Source: Collimonas silvisoli
Lineage (GTDB): Bacteria; Pseudomonadota; Gammaproteobacteria; Burkholderiales; Burkholderiaceae_D
DNA: 56,841 nucleotides
Assembly (NCBI RefSeq): GCF_018305005.1
Contig: NZ_JAGQEG010000032.1
Coordinates: forward strand, 1 to 56,841
Direction: 5' to 3'
Shown here: positions 1 through 10,667 of the stretch, in pieces
Position numbering within the stretch: position 1 is the first letter of the stretch
How the letters are laid out: every line of letters begins with the position of its first letter
Notes under the pieces: generated by a model
The model's database searches: none
What the model was told of the DNA's origin: nothing
What the model saw: the letters and a program-made list of their open reading frames with translations, nothing else
Program-made: the position numbers and the translations under genes

Positions 1-73
1 CTACCTGCTCGACAACGCTCAATTTAAAAGCCAGGCTGTAATCACGTTGGCTGCGCCGCATCTCTTGCTCCAT
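1..73 (-). CDS. IS3-family transposase OrfA, N-terminal part only
   Basis: A minus-strand reading frame opens with ATG at 73-71, preceded by AAGGAG six bases upstream, and runs off the window edge. It begins MEQEMRRSQRDYSLAFKLSV, which matches the start of the helix-turn-helix OrfA protein of IS3-type elements. OrfA binds the element ends and is joined to OrfB (the DDE catalytic part) by programmed frameshifting in this family. Only 24 codons are visible, so intactness cannot be judged. Confidence 0.7.
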   Translation of the reverse strand, partial: MEQEMRRSQRDYSLAFKLSVVEQV

Positions 74-126
74 TTGACACTCCTTCTCTTCATCGAAAAA
101 GTGTCAACCTAATTCAGGACGGGTCA
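1..126 (-). mobile_element. Edge of an IS3-type insertion sequence
   Basis: The first 73 bases encode the start of an IS3-like OrfA on the minus strand. The sequence just outside it, reading TGACCCGTCCTGAATTAGG on the minus strand and ending near 126, has the look of an IS terminus that I associate with IS3-family elements. The rest of the element lies outside the window, so neither the second terminal repeat nor a target duplication can be seen. The outer boundary is therefore approximate. Confidence 0.6.
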
Positions 127-130
127 CGGG

Positions 131-167
131 ATAAAAAAAAGCCCGCGCTGCACAAGCAACGCGGGCC
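131..167 (-). terminator. Rho-independent terminator of the metNIQ operon
   Basis: On the minus strand an inverted repeat (GCGGGC, 15-nt loop region, GCCCGC, with a further G-C pair possible) is followed by a run of eight T. It starts 19 bases beyond the metQ stop codon, where the operon transcript should end. Confidence 0.85.
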
Positions 168-185
168 GTTTTTCGCAGTTCCGAT

Positions 186-995
186 TTACCAGGCTGGAAT
201 CACCGCGCTCTTGAACTGAGTCACGACATATTGTTTGACTTCCGGGCTATGGTAAGCCTTGACCAGTTTGGCCACCCAAGGCTTGTCTTTATCGGCGCTA
301 CGCACCGCAATGACGTTGGCGTAAGGACCCTTCGCCGCTTCGATGGCGATGCCGTCCTTGGTAGGATCCAGGCCGGCCGATTCCGCATAGTTGCCGTTGA
401 TCGCGGCCGCATCCAGATCGTCCAGCGAGCGCGGCAATTGGGCGGCGTCGATTTCGACGATCTTCAGTTTCTTCGGATTGTCGGCGATATCCAGAGGCGT
501 CGCTTTCAGGCCGGCGTCTGGTTTCAATTTCAATACGCCTTGCGCCTGCAACAACAGCAAGGCACGGCCGCCGTTGGTCGGATCGTTAGGGATGCCGACG
601 CGCGCGCCGTTTTTCAGATCCTTGAGGGATTTGATTTTCTTCGAATACACGCCCATAGGGAAGGTGATGGTGTAGCCGACATTCACCAGCTTGTAGCCGC
701 GATCCTTGATTTGCGCTTCCAGATAAGGCAGATGCTGATAGCTGTTGGCATCCAGGTCGCCGGCTGCCAGCGCTGCATTGGGCTGCACATAGTCGCTGAA
801 TTCGACGATCTGGATATTCAAGCCATCCTTGGCCGCGATTTTTTTGACGACTTCCAGAATCTGCGCATGCGGACCGCCGGTGGCGCCGATCTTGATCGGC
901 TTGTCCTGCGCGAAGGTAGCGCTGACGGGAGCTGCACTCAGGCCTGCGAGCAGACTCAGGCCAGTAAAGAATTGGACTAATTGACGACGATTCAT
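186..995 (-). CDS. metQ: D-methionine ABC transporter, substrate-binding protein MetQ
   Basis: MetQ/NlpA-family periplasmic protein of 269 residues that binds methionine and delivers it to the MetNI importer. The frame is open to 1052, but ATG at 995-993 has a GGAAG ribosome site just upstream and is followed by a typical signal peptide (MNRRQLVQFFTGLSLLAGLS), so this start is chosen. The mature part shows the family segments IKIGATGGPHAQI near the N-terminus, an SYQHLPYLE region and KPWVAKLVKAYHS near the C-terminus. The signal peptide ends SATFAQD with no lipobox cysteine, so this looks like a soluble periplasmic protein, unlike the lipoprotein of Escherichia coli. It is the last gene of metN-metI-metQ and is followed by a strong terminator. 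Confidence 0.93.
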   Translation of the reverse strand: MNRRQLVQFFTGLSLLAGLSAAPVSATFAQDKPIKIGATGGPHAQILEVVKKIAAKDGLNIQIVEFSDYVQPNAALAAGDLDANSYQHLPYLEAQIKDRGYKLVNVGYTITFPMGVYSKKIKSLKDLKNGARVGIPNDPTNGGRALLLLQAQGVLKLKPDAGLKATPLDIADNPKKLKIVEIDAAQLPRSLDDLDAAAINGNYAESAGLDPTKDGIAIEAAKGPYANVIAVRSADKDKPWVAKLVKAYHSPEVKQYVVTQFKSAVIPAW

Positions 996-1067
996 TTTCT
1001 TCCTTTCAAAAATCATGGCGAACCCTGCGCGGCAAGCGTGGGATGGGCTCAAAAAAACAGCGAAAAA

Positions 1068-1721
1068 TCAGCGATGACTGAGGCGGCGCACCAGGATATC
1101 GCCCAGAGTCTGCACCAGTTGCACGAACACGATCAGGATCACCACCACCAGCAGCATTACCTCCGGCAAGAAGCGTTGATAACCGTAGCGTATCCCCAGA
1201 TCGCCCAGGCCGCCGCCGCCGATGGCGCCTGCCATCGCCGAGTAACCGACCAGGCTGACGAAGGTAATCGTCAGGCCGGCGACGATGCCGGCAAATGCTT
1301 CCGGCACCAGCACCTTGTAGACGATTTGCCAGGTCGTGGCGCCCATCGCCTGCGCTGCTTCGATCAAGCCGCGGTCGACTTCGCGCAGCGCGGTTTCCAC
1401 CAGGCGAGCGATGAAAGGCGCGGAGGCGATCGTCAAAGGCACAATCGCTGCCGCGGTGCCGATCGAGGTGCCGACGAAAAAGCGCGTGAATGGAATCACC
1501 GCCACCAGCAGGATGATGAACGGGGTAGAGCGCACGGCGTTGACGATCAGTCCGGCGATGCGGTTGAAAGCCGGCTGCGGCAAGACGCCCTCGCGGCCGG
1601 TCAGATGCAAGGCTATGCCCAGCGGCACGCCGAGCAGGGCGCCGAGAATGCCGGAGATGCCGACCATCATCAAGGTTTCGCCGAATGACGATAAAAACAG
1701 ATCGAGCATTTCAGATGACAT
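1068..1721 (-). CDS. metI: D-methionine ABC transporter permease MetI
   Basis: Inner-membrane permease of 217 residues, the normal MetI length, with about five hydrophobic helices. The binding-protein-dependent transport signature around residues 125-150 ([20 protein letters not shown]) is the EAA loop that docks on the MetN ATPase. ATG at 1721 overlaps the 3' end of metN by 11 bases, so the two are probably translationally coupled. With MetN and MetQ it imports methionine across the cytoplasmic membrane. Confidence 0.95.
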   Translation of the reverse strand: MSSEMLDLFLSSFGETLMMVGISGILGALLGVPLGIALHLTGREGVLPQPAFNRIAGLIVNAVRSTPFIILLVAVIPFTRFFVGTSIGTAAAIVPLTIASAPFIARLVETALREVDRGLIEAAQAMGATTWQIVYKVLVPEAFAGIVAGLTITFVSLVGYSAMAGAIGGGGLGDLGIRYGYQRFLPEVMLLVVVILIVFVQLVQTLGDILVRRLSHR

Positions 1722-2760
1722 GATTCAATTCCTCTACGGTGACGCCTTGCGCGCTCAGGTAAGCCATGGCGGCGCTGATGTTTTCGCTAGTGCCATTCGC
1801 CAGAATCGCCAGCGAACCAAATGCCTGTCCTTGTATTTCGTCGATCTGGCCGTGCAGGATATTGAAATCCAGATCGAATTTGCGCACCGCTTCCGACAGC
1901 AAAGGCTGATCAACCCCGGAACCGGTAAACGCAAAACGGAACAGATGATCGGTGCCACTGCCGGCGTCGCTTTGCGCCAGTCGCGCGCGCAGGCGCTGCA
2001 ATACGCCTTGCGGCAATTCCTGGGCAATTACATCGCCGATCAAGGCGCGCGTGACTTCATGTTTGGGCGAACGGAACAGCTCAAGCACTTCGCCTTGTTC
2101 AATCACCTCGCCGCGTTCCATCACCGCCATGCGGTCGCAAATCATCTTGATGACTTCCATCTGATGGGTAATCAAGACAATCGTCAGGCCCAGCTCGCGA
2201 TTGATCTTGCGCAGCAGTTCCAGGATCGAGCGGGTGGTTTCCGGATCGAGCGCTGAGGTGGCTTCGTCGGACAGCAATACTTTCGGCTCGTTGGCCAGCG
2301 CCCGGGCGATGCCGACGCGTTGCTTCTGGCCGCCGCTGATTTGCGCCGGATAACTATCCTTGAGGGCAGTCAGCCCAACCAGTTCCAATAGCGGCGTGAC
2401 CTTTTTATCGATATCGCTTTTGGACAGACCGGCCAATTCCAGCGGCAGCGCGATATTGTCATACACGGAGCGCGACGACAGCAAATTGAAATGCTGGAAA
2501 ATCATGCCGATTTCACGCCGCGCGCTGCGCAGCTGGTCGGGGTTCAACGCGGTCAGGTCTTTGCCGTCAACGATGATATTGCCGGAAGTAGGGCGGTTCA
2601 GCAAATTGAGGCAACGCACCAGGGTGCTTTTGCCGGCGCCGCTGCGGCCGATGATGCCGAAGATCTCGCCCTTGCGTATGCTCAGATTAACGTCACGGAC
2701 CGCATCGACCGGGCCGCGCGCGCCATTGAAGCGCTGGGTGACTGCTTTGATTTCTATCAT
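1711..2760 (-). CDS. metN: Methionine ABC transporter ATP-binding protein MetN
   Basis: ATPase of the methionine importer. In order it shows Walker A (GRSGAGKST, about residue 38), Q-loop (FQHFNLL), ABC signature (SGGQKQR), Walker B (KVLLSDEAT) and the C-terminal NIL/ACT-like regulatory domain (from about residue 270, ending VEELNHVI), which senses methionine in this family. Full length is 349 residues from ATG 2760 (MIEIKAV). Upstream in-frame ATGs at 2796 and 2790 are possible; the one at 2796 has a better ribosome site (GGCGAG), so the true start may be 12 codons earlier. First gene of the metNIQ operon. Confidence 0.93.
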   Translation of the reverse strand: MIEIKAVTQRFNGARGPVDAVRDVNLSIRKGEIFGIIGRSGAGKSTLVRCLNLLNRPTSGNIIVDGKDLTALNPDQLRSARREIGMIFQHFNLLSSRSVYDNIALPLELAGLSKSDIDKKVTPLLELVGLTALKDSYPAQISGGQKQRVGIARALANEPKVLLSDEATSALDPETTRSILELLRKINRELGLTIVLITHQMEVIKMICDRMAVMERGEVIEQGEVLELFRSPKHEVTRALIGDVIAQELPQGVLQRLRARLAQSDAGSGTDHLFRFAFTGSGVDQPLLSEAVRKFDLDFNILHGQIDEIQGQAFGSLAILANGTSENISAAMAYLSAQGVTVEELNHVI

Positions 2761-2935
2761 CTCAGAATGAAAAAAGGCAGCTGATTGCATAAACATCAAC
2801 AATCTCGCCGCCGTTATGTATTTTAATAACTGTTAATTTTATAAGCGTTTGTTAAGCATGGGAAGGAACATTTAGGCATGGCGTTATTACTGTCAGGTAT
2901 ATACATCCGCAGTTAAATTGGGGGCGGAGTTAATC

Positions 2936-2984
2936 GGGGTCAGAGTAATTCGCCGCGCTGCGGCGGCTCATAAACTCTATCCCC
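2936..2984. repeat. REP-like imperfect inverted repeat with GGGGTCAGAGT arms
   Basis: GGGGTCAGAGT at 2936-2946 faces ACTCTATCCCC at 2974-2984, and an inner GC-rich hairpin (CGCCGC / GCGGCG) lies between them. The same arm sequence forms a perfect inverted repeat at 21565-21614. Such GGGGTCAGAGT palindromes are scattered in many proteobacterial genomes between genes and may be mobilised by REP-type transposases; that link is inference here. Confidence 0.6.
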
Positions 2985-3006
2985 TGTTGACTCTTGACTG
3001 CGCAAT

Positions 3007-3043
3007 GAAAAAAGCCTGCGATAGAAAACTATCGCAGGCTTTT
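3007..3043 (-). terminator. Terminator downstream of groEL
   Basis: A 13-bp perfect inverted repeat (AAGCCTGCGATAG, loop AAAA, CTATCGCAGGCTT) is flanked by A and T runs on both sides, so it can work in both directions. It lies about 60 bases after the groEL stop codon. Confidence 0.9.
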
Positions 3044-3101
3044 TCAAAGCGTAACAACCGATGCCTATTAGCAGGGGCCGAATATGCAGGCCCCGCCAAA
3101 A

Positions 3102-4793
<1,692 letters not shown>

Positions 4794-4854
4794 TTAGTGA
4801 CCTGATGTGAAGCGCTGGGCGCCGATCAATCAGATAATCCCGGTTTAACCGGAA

Positions 4855-5148
4855 TTACTTGCCTTCAACTACGGCAAACAGGTCTTCTTCGCGCATAACC
4901 AGCAGTTCCTGACCGTCGATCTTGACGGCTTGGCCGGAGTATTTGCCGAACAAAACGCGATCGCCAACCTTGACTGCCAGCGGACGGACTTTGCCGTCGT
5001 CCAGAATCTTGCCGTTACCGACGGCCAGAACTTCACCTTGATCCGGCTTTTCGGCGGCAGCTTCTGGCAGAACGATACCGGATGCGGTTTTAGTTTCCTG
5101 GTCGAGACGCTTGACGATGACGCGATCGTGCAAAGGACGAAGATTCAT
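4855..5148 (-). CDS. groES: 10 kDa co-chaperonin GroES
   Basis: Lid protein of the GroEL chamber, 97 residues, the usual length. It begins [20 protein letters not shown] and carries the mobile loop (about residues 17-32, [15 protein letters not shown]) that contacts GroEL. ATG at 5148 is chosen over an in-frame ATG at 5169 because AAGGAG sits six bases upstream and the homologue start is [10 protein letters not shown]. First gene of the groES-groEL operon. Confidence 0.97.
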   Translation of the reverse strand: MNLRPLHDRVIVKRLDQETKTASGIVLPEAAAEKPDQGEVLAVGNGKILDDGKVRPLAVKVGDRVLFGKYSGQAVKIDGQELLVMREEDLFAVVEGK

Positions 5149-5267
5149 ATGTGACTCCTTAAGATTCAACAGGTTATTTGTATTTGCAGCAACATCGCAG
5201 CAAAGTGAACTGACCGCTCTGCTTTGCTATATAGATGCGCCGCACAGTGACTAGGTCGAGGAGATTG

Positions 5268-5294
5268 TTAGCACTCTCTCCTAACGAGTGCTAA
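5268..5294. promoter_or_regulatory. Perfect CIRCE operator (HrcA site)
   Basis: TTAGCACTC, nine bases, GAGTGCTAA: an exact match to the CIRCE consensus. HrcA binds this element and represses groE until heat shock titrates it. It lies directly downstream of the -10 box of the groES promoter, overlapping the expected transcription start. The hrcA gene itself is not in the window. Confidence 0.97.
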
Positions 5295-5322
5295 GTATAG
5301 GGATGCTCTGTTGATTTTTCAA
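5294..5322 (-). promoter_or_regulatory. groESL promoter
   Basis: On the minus strand TTGAAA (5322-5317) and TATACT (5299-5294) are separated by exactly 17 bases, a strong vegetative promoter. The wider sequence CTTGAAA and CCCTATACT also resembles a heat-shock sigma-32 promoter, so dual recognition is possible. The -10 box touches the CIRCE element. Confidence 0.85.
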
Positions 5323-5330
5323 GCCCACAT

Positions 5331-5699
5331 TCTTGTAGACATCGGCTTTTTCCTTCCATAAGCTATCGTACTTGTCACGAAGGCAATGCTTGAGGCAAAG
5401 TGAGCTCCTTTATATTTCCATCAACAAACCGTCGGAATCTTGTTTTACCGTATGTATTGACGCTGGAGCACGGATGTTTCTACGTGGGGGCAGTCGTTCG
5501 AGTATGTTAAGCGAATCGACAAGTGTCTCATCGGAATAAAGTCCTGAATGGCAACTGAGTGAAAACAAGGACTTAGAATTCCTGAACCCGTCATTGAAAA
5601 CTGAAAAATCTTGAACCAGGAGATGCATTGCGCCTCAGCAAACCATCGCAATCAACGCTCGCTGAGCTCAAACTCCGGGTACCACCATAAGGCGTCCCT
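5331..5699. other. Region between groES promoter and hydrolase gene, no convincing gene
   Basis: About 370 bases with only short overlapping reading frames on the minus strand (up to 72 codons, e.g. 5410-5628) that resemble nothing I recognise and lack good ribosome sites. Lower GC than its neighbours. It may be decayed coding sequence. The plus-strand promoter of the following hydrolase should lie here but is not obvious. Confidence 0.5.
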
Positions 5700-6680
5700 A
5701 TGTTGCGTAAGACATATCAAACAGAAATCTACTGGAAAAAATACCAAAGATTCTTTCCACCCCACGCGCGGGTCACATCCGAAAATGCGCCAGATGAGGA
5801 GTGGTTTGAATGGCGTGGTGCGTCAATTCACATAGACCGTTATCCATGTCACGAAGCGCCACTCACGATCATCGTCGTGCATGGCGGTGGTGGCTATGGA
5901 CGACTCTTCGCGCCAGTTGGGCTCCTGCTCCGAAAGGCAGGTTATGAAGTGGTTGCGCCTGATCTTCCTGGCTACGGCTTGAGCAAGAATGACTCATCGA
6001 TGGTCAGATATGACGCATGGATTCGAGTGCTGAGCGATCTTGTTGCCAGTGAATACAAGCGAAATGGGCGTCGCATTGTTCTGTGCGGCGGCAGCCTTGG
6101 CGGTTATCTTGCTTATTTAAGCGCGGCACAGCTGGGTTCAGGATCGATCGCAGGAGTCATTGCAACCACATTAGTGGATCCCCGGTTGCGACTCGCTAAA
6201 AAACAGTTCGCCAAGAATGGCGCGGTATTACATGGGCTGATGCCTTTGATGCCATTGTTTGCGAAGTTGATAGGCAATCTCAAGTTCCCTATTAAATGGT
6301 TCACAAAAATGGGAGCAATGTCTAACAATCCGGAGCTGTCCCAGCTAGTCGCCGAAGATCCGTTCGGCGGTGGCGTGCGGGTTCCCGTGAGCTTCATGCA
6401 ATCAATTTTCTCCGTCAGACCGGCCATTGAGCCGGAAAATTTCGATATTTGTCCGGTGCTGCTTGCGCACCCAGCGGCAGATCGTTGGACAAGCATTGAA
6501 TCTAGCCGGCCCTTTTTTGACCGCATCAAGGGTGACAAGACGCTAGTTTTACTTGAGAAGTGTGGCCACTTTCCGGTTGAAGAACCCGGTATTTCACAGC
6601 TCGAACATGCGGCAATAGCGTTCCTGGCCAGAATTGCGGACAACTCCGGCGCCCAACAAAAAACGGCGACTCGAAAGTAA
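5700..6680 (+). CDS. Alpha/beta hydrolase, substrate unknown
   Basis: A 326-residue serine hydrolase of the alpha/beta-hydrolase fold. Visible are the oxyanion-hole HGGGG (residues 61-65), the nucleophile elbow GGSLGG with Ser122, an acid in LLAHPAADRWT (Asp261) and the catalytic His in KCGHFPVEEPG (His290). No signal peptide, so probably cytoplasmic. ATG at 5700 follows AAGGCG. It stands alone between groES and a convergent phosphodiesterase gene. The family includes lysophospholipases, esterases and haloperoxidase-like enzymes; nothing here decides the substrate. Confidence 0.85.
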   Translation: MLRKTYQTEIYWKKYQRFFPPHARVTSENAPDEEWFEWRGASIHIDRYPCHEAPLTIIVVHGGGGYGRLFAPVGLLLRKAGYEVVAPDLPGYGLSKNDSSMVRYDAWIRVLSDLVASEYKRNGRRIVLCGGSLGGYLAYLSAAQLGSGSIAGVIATTLVDPRLRLAKKQFAKNGAVLHGLMPLMPLFAKLIGNLKFPIKWFTKMGAMSNNPELSQLVAEDPFGGGVRVPVSFMQSIFSVRPAIEPENFDICPVLLAHPAADRWTSIESSRPFFDRIKGDKTLVLLEKCGHFPVEEPGISQLEHAAIAFLARIADNSGAQQKTATRK

Positions 6681-6959
6681 CCGCTGGTTGCCAAGCCGAG
6701 GCAGCTGGCACAGGCGCTTCATTCAAGTTTTTATTCCCAAGTAACAACAAGCACTTCGCCGATAAGGGAGACCACCCGCGGCCGGTTCAACAACAATGGC
6801 GTCTTCATCAAAGTGAAATGACGTCCAAAGCGATTGATTCAGCTGTCAATTAGTAGGAGCGCAGGGGGCCGCTTCAATTATTGAATGGGCAGCACGGCAT
6901 GCGTTGTCGCCTCACGCGGTTTTGCATGAGGCGCCAAAGACATCAATGCTGTTAGTTAA

Positions 6960-8366
6960 TTAGCGCGTTATTTCTTTAAGGTAGGTGGTGCGCGCAGAAA
7001 ATGCGGTTGGCGTGAAATCTGTAAATACGCCATCAACACCGGCTCGGTAAAAGGCCAAGTACTCTGCCGTTGGGTCTCCTTTGTAGACTCCGGCCAAGTA
7101 TTTCGCTTCGTTGCGGAAGGTGAAGATATGGACGAACAAACCGGCCTTATGGGCATCGCTAATCAAGCTGGTTGGCTTGATGGTGTCGACCTCAGCTAAG
7201 CTAGCTTTTGACGACGAATCTCGGGCCGGAGCGGCGGTGAGCGACATTGCCTGCGGCTTCCACGGACCGATGCCGTCGGCGTAGGTTTTGACCTCGGCCA
7301 ATCCTGCCGGTGTAAGCATCGCTCCAAAGGAGCGTGGGTCGCCCGCTACGGTCCAGCTATATGGACGGCCACTGACGAAAGTGTTGGGTTTGTCGGTGAT
7401 GAAAATGGTTTCGCCGGTCTTGAAATTCATGCCGTTTCCATCGACCAACTGAACTGCTTTGGATTTCAGACCGATGGAGCGCAGGTATTTCAAGCTGGCT
7501 GGATCAAAGCTTTGTACGAAGACCGGGGCGTCTTTGCGATTGAGATCGTTGTCTTTGAGGGCTTTGAGGAAAGCCTCCTCAAAGGGATGGCCGCCTGGTG
7601 CGCCGCAACCATTGGCAATGGCTTGGGCATTGTTCCAGATCGGATTTTTGCTTTCTGGATAGGTCGTAATGAGGCGGCCTGTAGCTGCGCTTTTCGCTTT
7701 TGCAATGTCGATCACTTCCTGAAAACTCAAAATCGGCAACTTGCCGTTCAGGTCGGTTGGGCGCTGGTCGCGGGCATCATAGGTGGTGCCGCCTATCCAT
7801 TGCCTAAGTTCGGCCATCGTGAAATCGCTGATTGACCAGTCGTTGGTATGATCCTCGCCATCAACGACTAACGATTTCAATACTGATTTTGGATCGTTGG
7901 GATTGGTCAAATCGCTCAGATACTGAGTCGGGCCATTTTCCGGTACGGCTGGATATTTCACATTAATCAATACGCCTGGGACGGTACGTTTGCGGGCCGC
8001 TACAGCGGCGTTCGTCTTTGCCACTTCAGCAACGTTTGTGTTGTCGCTCAGCCATGGGTTGTGTCGTGCGACCAACACGCAGTCTTTTGTCATGTGCAGA
8101 TCCAATTCAAGCGAATCTGCTCCAGCATCTGCCGCGTTCTCGTAAGAAGCTCGAGTCTCTTCAGGATACAAACCTGGTAACCCACGATGGCCGATGACTA
8201 GGGGACGTGCGCCGTCAAGTGTTTTGAAAGAGCCGGACGCTGCTGTGCCTGCAGTAGATACATCTCCATTTGTACTGCTGCAAGCAGTTACGAGTAGGCT
8301 ATATCCAATAACGATGGAACGGACCAAGGATTTGGTGATGAAGGGCGAACCCAGGCGGATGTACAT
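6960..8366 (-). CDS. Glycerophosphodiester phosphodiesterase family lipoprotein (GlpQ-like)
   Basis: GDPD-domain enzyme, 468 residues, predicted to cleave glycerophosphodiesters into glycerol-3-phosphate and an alcohol outside the cytoplasm. The catalytic HRG-LYPEET segment is followed by LELDLHMTKDCVLVARHNPW, which holds the metal-binding Glu/Asp and the second catalytic His; the C-terminus has the GVDGVFTDFT strand typical of the barrel end. ATG at 8366 gives an N-terminus with a hydrophobic stretch and a lipobox-like VTAC (Cys29), so a lipoprotein is likely. The frame stays open to 8729, but the extra 121 residues have no signal character and are not included. Longer than E. coli GlpQ (358 residues), with insertions. 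Confidence 0.85.
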   Translation of the reverse strand: MYIRLGSPFITKSLVRSIVIGYSLLVTACSSTNGDVSTAGTAASGSFKTLDGARPLVIGHRGLPGLYPEETRASYENAADAGADSLELDLHMTKDCVLVARHNPWLSDNTNVAEVAKTNAAVAARKRTVPGVLINVKYPAVPENGPTQYLSDLTNPNDPKSVLKSLVVDGEDHTNDWSISDFTMAELRQWIGGTTYDARDQRPTDLNGKLPILSFQEVIDIAKAKSAATGRLITTYPESKNPIWNNAQAIANGCGAPGGHPFEEAFLKALKDNDLNRKDAPVFVQSFDPASLKYLRSIGLKSKAVQLVDGNGMNFKTGETIFITDKPNTFVSGRPYSWTVAGDPRSFGAMLTPAGLAEVKTYADGIGPWKPQAMSLTAAPARDSSSKASLAEVDTIKPTSLISDAHKAGLFVHIFTFRNEAKYLAGVYKGDPTAEYLAFYRAGVDGVFTDFTPTAFSARTTYLKEITR

Positions 8367-9029
8367 GAGTAGTCTTTCGTAGATAAGAGGAGATGCATCT
8401 CCGGAAATATTAGCCTGAACACATGACAAAGTAATGACGATACAAGGAAGAGGGCATTGATTTCCATCTGTATTGCCGGACGCTATTTCATGTATGTTAT
8501 CGACGCCCGGCGCCAGCTCCTCGAGTATCGCCCCGCAGATACGGGGCAGCTGCCGTTCCGGAAACAAAGTGGTGGCGGCTGGCTTTTCCCACATCTGCCG
8601 GTGCCCGCAAATCGCCGGCGTCGCCAATCCAATCAGCGGCAATACAGCGGCAATATTTTCCCGGCTTCCAGCAAGAATTCTTCGGTCTTCATAATCGGTT
8701 AACGATAATGCAAAGAAATCGGGCATCATGCACGGCTCTGGCTGGGGCCGTCTCAGATGCTGTCTACTGCATTTTCAGCGGGCTGTTACATGCATAATCT
8801 AGTCGAGCAAAAGTGGTATGGCACTTACTAAACAGGGCCGAAGCAGCTATTATTGCTGCGCAGAAATTTGATTGAATGCCAATAGTAGACTCGAAAGTGA
8901 TATTTTGATAATCTTTTCAAAGATATTTCTTGCTGCCCGGCCTGCATGCATTCCGTCCCGTGTTTTAGTCGATTGATCCCCACGATTCTGCAGATTGTCG
9001 CAATCGCATACTCAGCAGCAATTTTCCTC
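8367..9029. other. Long intergenic region, possible decayed coding sequence on the minus strand
   Basis: Between the GlpQ-like gene and the efflux operon. The minus strand is open and in frame with the phosphodiesterase from 8729 (a protein-like stretch including LPLIGLATPAICGHRQMWEK). This may be a remnant of another gene or, less likely, an N-terminal extension. No ribosome site or recognisable domain was found in the rest. Confidence 0.4.
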
Positions 9030-9057
9030 TTTACAGTGTCGGCACACACTGTACATT
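9030..9057 (+). promoter_or_regulatory. RND operon promoter overlapped by a palindromic operator
   Basis: TACAGTGT (9032-9039), six bases, ACACTGTA (9046-9053): a perfect 8-bp dyad of the kind bound by TetR/AcrR repressors. It coincides with a possible promoter, TTTACA (9030-9035) and TACATT (9052-9057) with 16-bp spacing, upstream of the three-gene efflux operon. No TetR gene is visible in the window, so the regulator is unknown. Confidence 0.6.
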
Positions 9058-9062
9058 GGAGA

Positions 9063-9093
9063 GTTCAGCAAATCATCAGAGACAACGCTGAAC
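9063..9093. promoter_or_regulatory. Second inverted repeat in the RND operon leader
   Basis: GTTCAGC (9063-9069) and GCTGAAC (9087-9093), a perfect 7-bp dyad with a 17-base spacer, lies between the putative promoter and the first efflux gene. It could be a second protein site or an mRNA hairpin. Confidence 0.4.
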
Positions 9094-9165
9094 CCGGTAA
9101 AACAGCATAAACAACAAAAAATCCCGCATTTGGGAGCCCCTCAAAAAATCATGTAAGGGAAAAGG

Positions 9166-10644
9166 ATGCGTTTATACAAGATGCTCGGCAGCGTACCCCT
9201 GCTGTCCGTGATCGCCGGTTGTGTCGTTGGGCCTACCTATCAGGTACCCTCGCCAGCCACATCATCACAAGCGGTACTGCCGCAATTCCAAGCCAGTCTG
9301 CCTAAACCGGCAGCAGCCGCCGACGGCGTGACCGATTTGACGCGCTGGTGGTCGCAATTCGACGATCCTCTGGTGAGCGAGTTGATTGCCACGGCTCAGG
9401 CCAACAATCCTAGTATGGCCCAGGCTCTGGCGCGTATTGCGCAAGCCCGTGCGACGGCGGTTTCATCCGGCAGTGCGCTATATCCTGCGCTGGCAGCCAA
9501 TGCCAGCAGCATACGCAGCCGCGCGCTCTCCGGCAGTACCGGCGACCTTGCCCTGATCACCACCAGCAACAGCGCGACCTTTGACGCCAGTTGGGAGCTT
9601 GATCTGTTCGGCGGCAAACGCAAAGCCGCCGACGCCGCCAATGCGCGTGTATTCGCCCGTAACGCGGATTGGTATGGCGCCCGGGTATCGCTGGCGGCCG
9701 AAGTCGGCAGCACCTTGGTGAACTACCGGGCCTGCGTGGCGATCACGGCGATGCTGGAGCAAGACTTGACCTCGCGCGAACAGACCTCGCAGCTGACGGC
9801 GCTCAAGGTCAAGGCTGGCTTCACTGCGCCCGCCGACGGCGCGCTGATTAACGGATCGACCGCCGACGCCCGGCAAAAGCTGATCGTGCAGCGCGCCGAA
9901 TGCGATCTGGATATCAAGGCGCTGGTGGCGTTGACCGACATTCCTGAGCCAAGTTTGCGCACCAAGCTCGCACTCAATCAACACTTGCCGCAACCGCGCG
10001 ACATCGCCGTCGAGAGCGTGCCGGCGCATGCTTTGTCGCAACGGCCCGATATCGCCGCGGCCGAGCGGGAACTCGCCGCGGCCAGCGCCGAGATCAATGT
10101 CGCCCAGGCGGATCGGTATCCGAGCATTTCGCTGTTAGGCAGCATTGGTGTCGCCGGCTTGCGTTTCGACGGCCAGCGCACACGTTCCAATACCTGGTCG
10201 TTCGGTCCTTCGCTCAACTTGCCCTTGTTTGATGCAGGCCGCCGCAAGGCTCAGGTCGACCTCGCTCAAGCGCGTTATGACGAGGCTTACGCCGGCTACC
10301 AATTGCAAGTCCGGACCGCCGCACGGGAAATCGAGGAAGCATTGGTAAGGCTGGATGCAGCGGCGCGGCGTGAAGACGATGCGGCGCTGGCGGCGCGGGA
10401 ATATGAACGCTACTTCCACGCCAACGACGACAAATTCAAAGCCGGCAGCGGCAGCTTGTTTGAACTGGAGGATGCGCGCCGTACTTTCCTGGCGGCGCAG
10501 CAAACTCAAATCAGCGTACAACGCGAACACGTAACCGCCTGGATCGCACTATACAAAGCCCTGGGCGGCGGCTGGCGTAATGACAAGGAGCAGGCGGCAA
10601 TATCAGCCACACCTGCGACAGCGCCAAACACCGATCGGTCTTAA
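9166..10644 (+). CDS. NodT-family RND efflux outer-membrane lipoprotein
   Basis: Outer-membrane channel of a tripartite efflux pump, 492 residues. The N-terminus MRLYKMLGSVPLLSVIAGC ends in a lipobox (Cys19) followed by VGPTYQVPS, the standard NodT/OprM opening; two TolC-type OEP repeats follow (around residues 65-250 and 290-470). ATG at 9166 follows AAGGGAAAAGG. First gene of an operon with a membrane-fusion protein and an RND pump, so it provides the exit duct for that pump. Confidence 0.92.
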   Translation: MRLYKMLGSVPLLSVIAGCVVGPTYQVPSPATSSQAVLPQFQASLPKPAAAADGVTDLTRWWSQFDDPLVSELIATAQANNPSMAQALARIAQARATAVSSGSALYPALAANASSIRSRALSGSTGDLALITTSNSATFDASWELDLFGGKRKAADAANARVFARNADWYGARVSLAAEVGSTLVNYRACVAITAMLEQDLTSREQTSQLTALKVKAGFTAPADGALINGSTADARQKLIVQRAECDLDIKALVALTDIPEPSLRTKLALNQHLPQPRDIAVESVPAHALSQRPDIAAAERELAAASAEINVAQADRYPSISLLGSIGVAGLRFDGQRTRSNTWSFGPSLNLPLFDAGRRKAQVDLAQARYDEAYAGYQLQVRTAAREIEEALVRLDAAARREDDAALAAREYERYFHANDDKFKAGSGSLFELEDARRTFLAAQQTQISVQREHVTAWIALYKALGGGWRNDKEQAAISATPATAPNTDRS

Positions 10645-10667
10645 CAATATCCGTAAAGAATACCGTC

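Noticed and set aside
231-980. Long open frames on the plus strand across metQ, metI and groEL (e.g. a 558-codon frame opposite groEL)
   Set aside because: They are antisense shadows of high-GC or biased-codon genes with no recognisable domains; the minus-strand genes are unambiguous.
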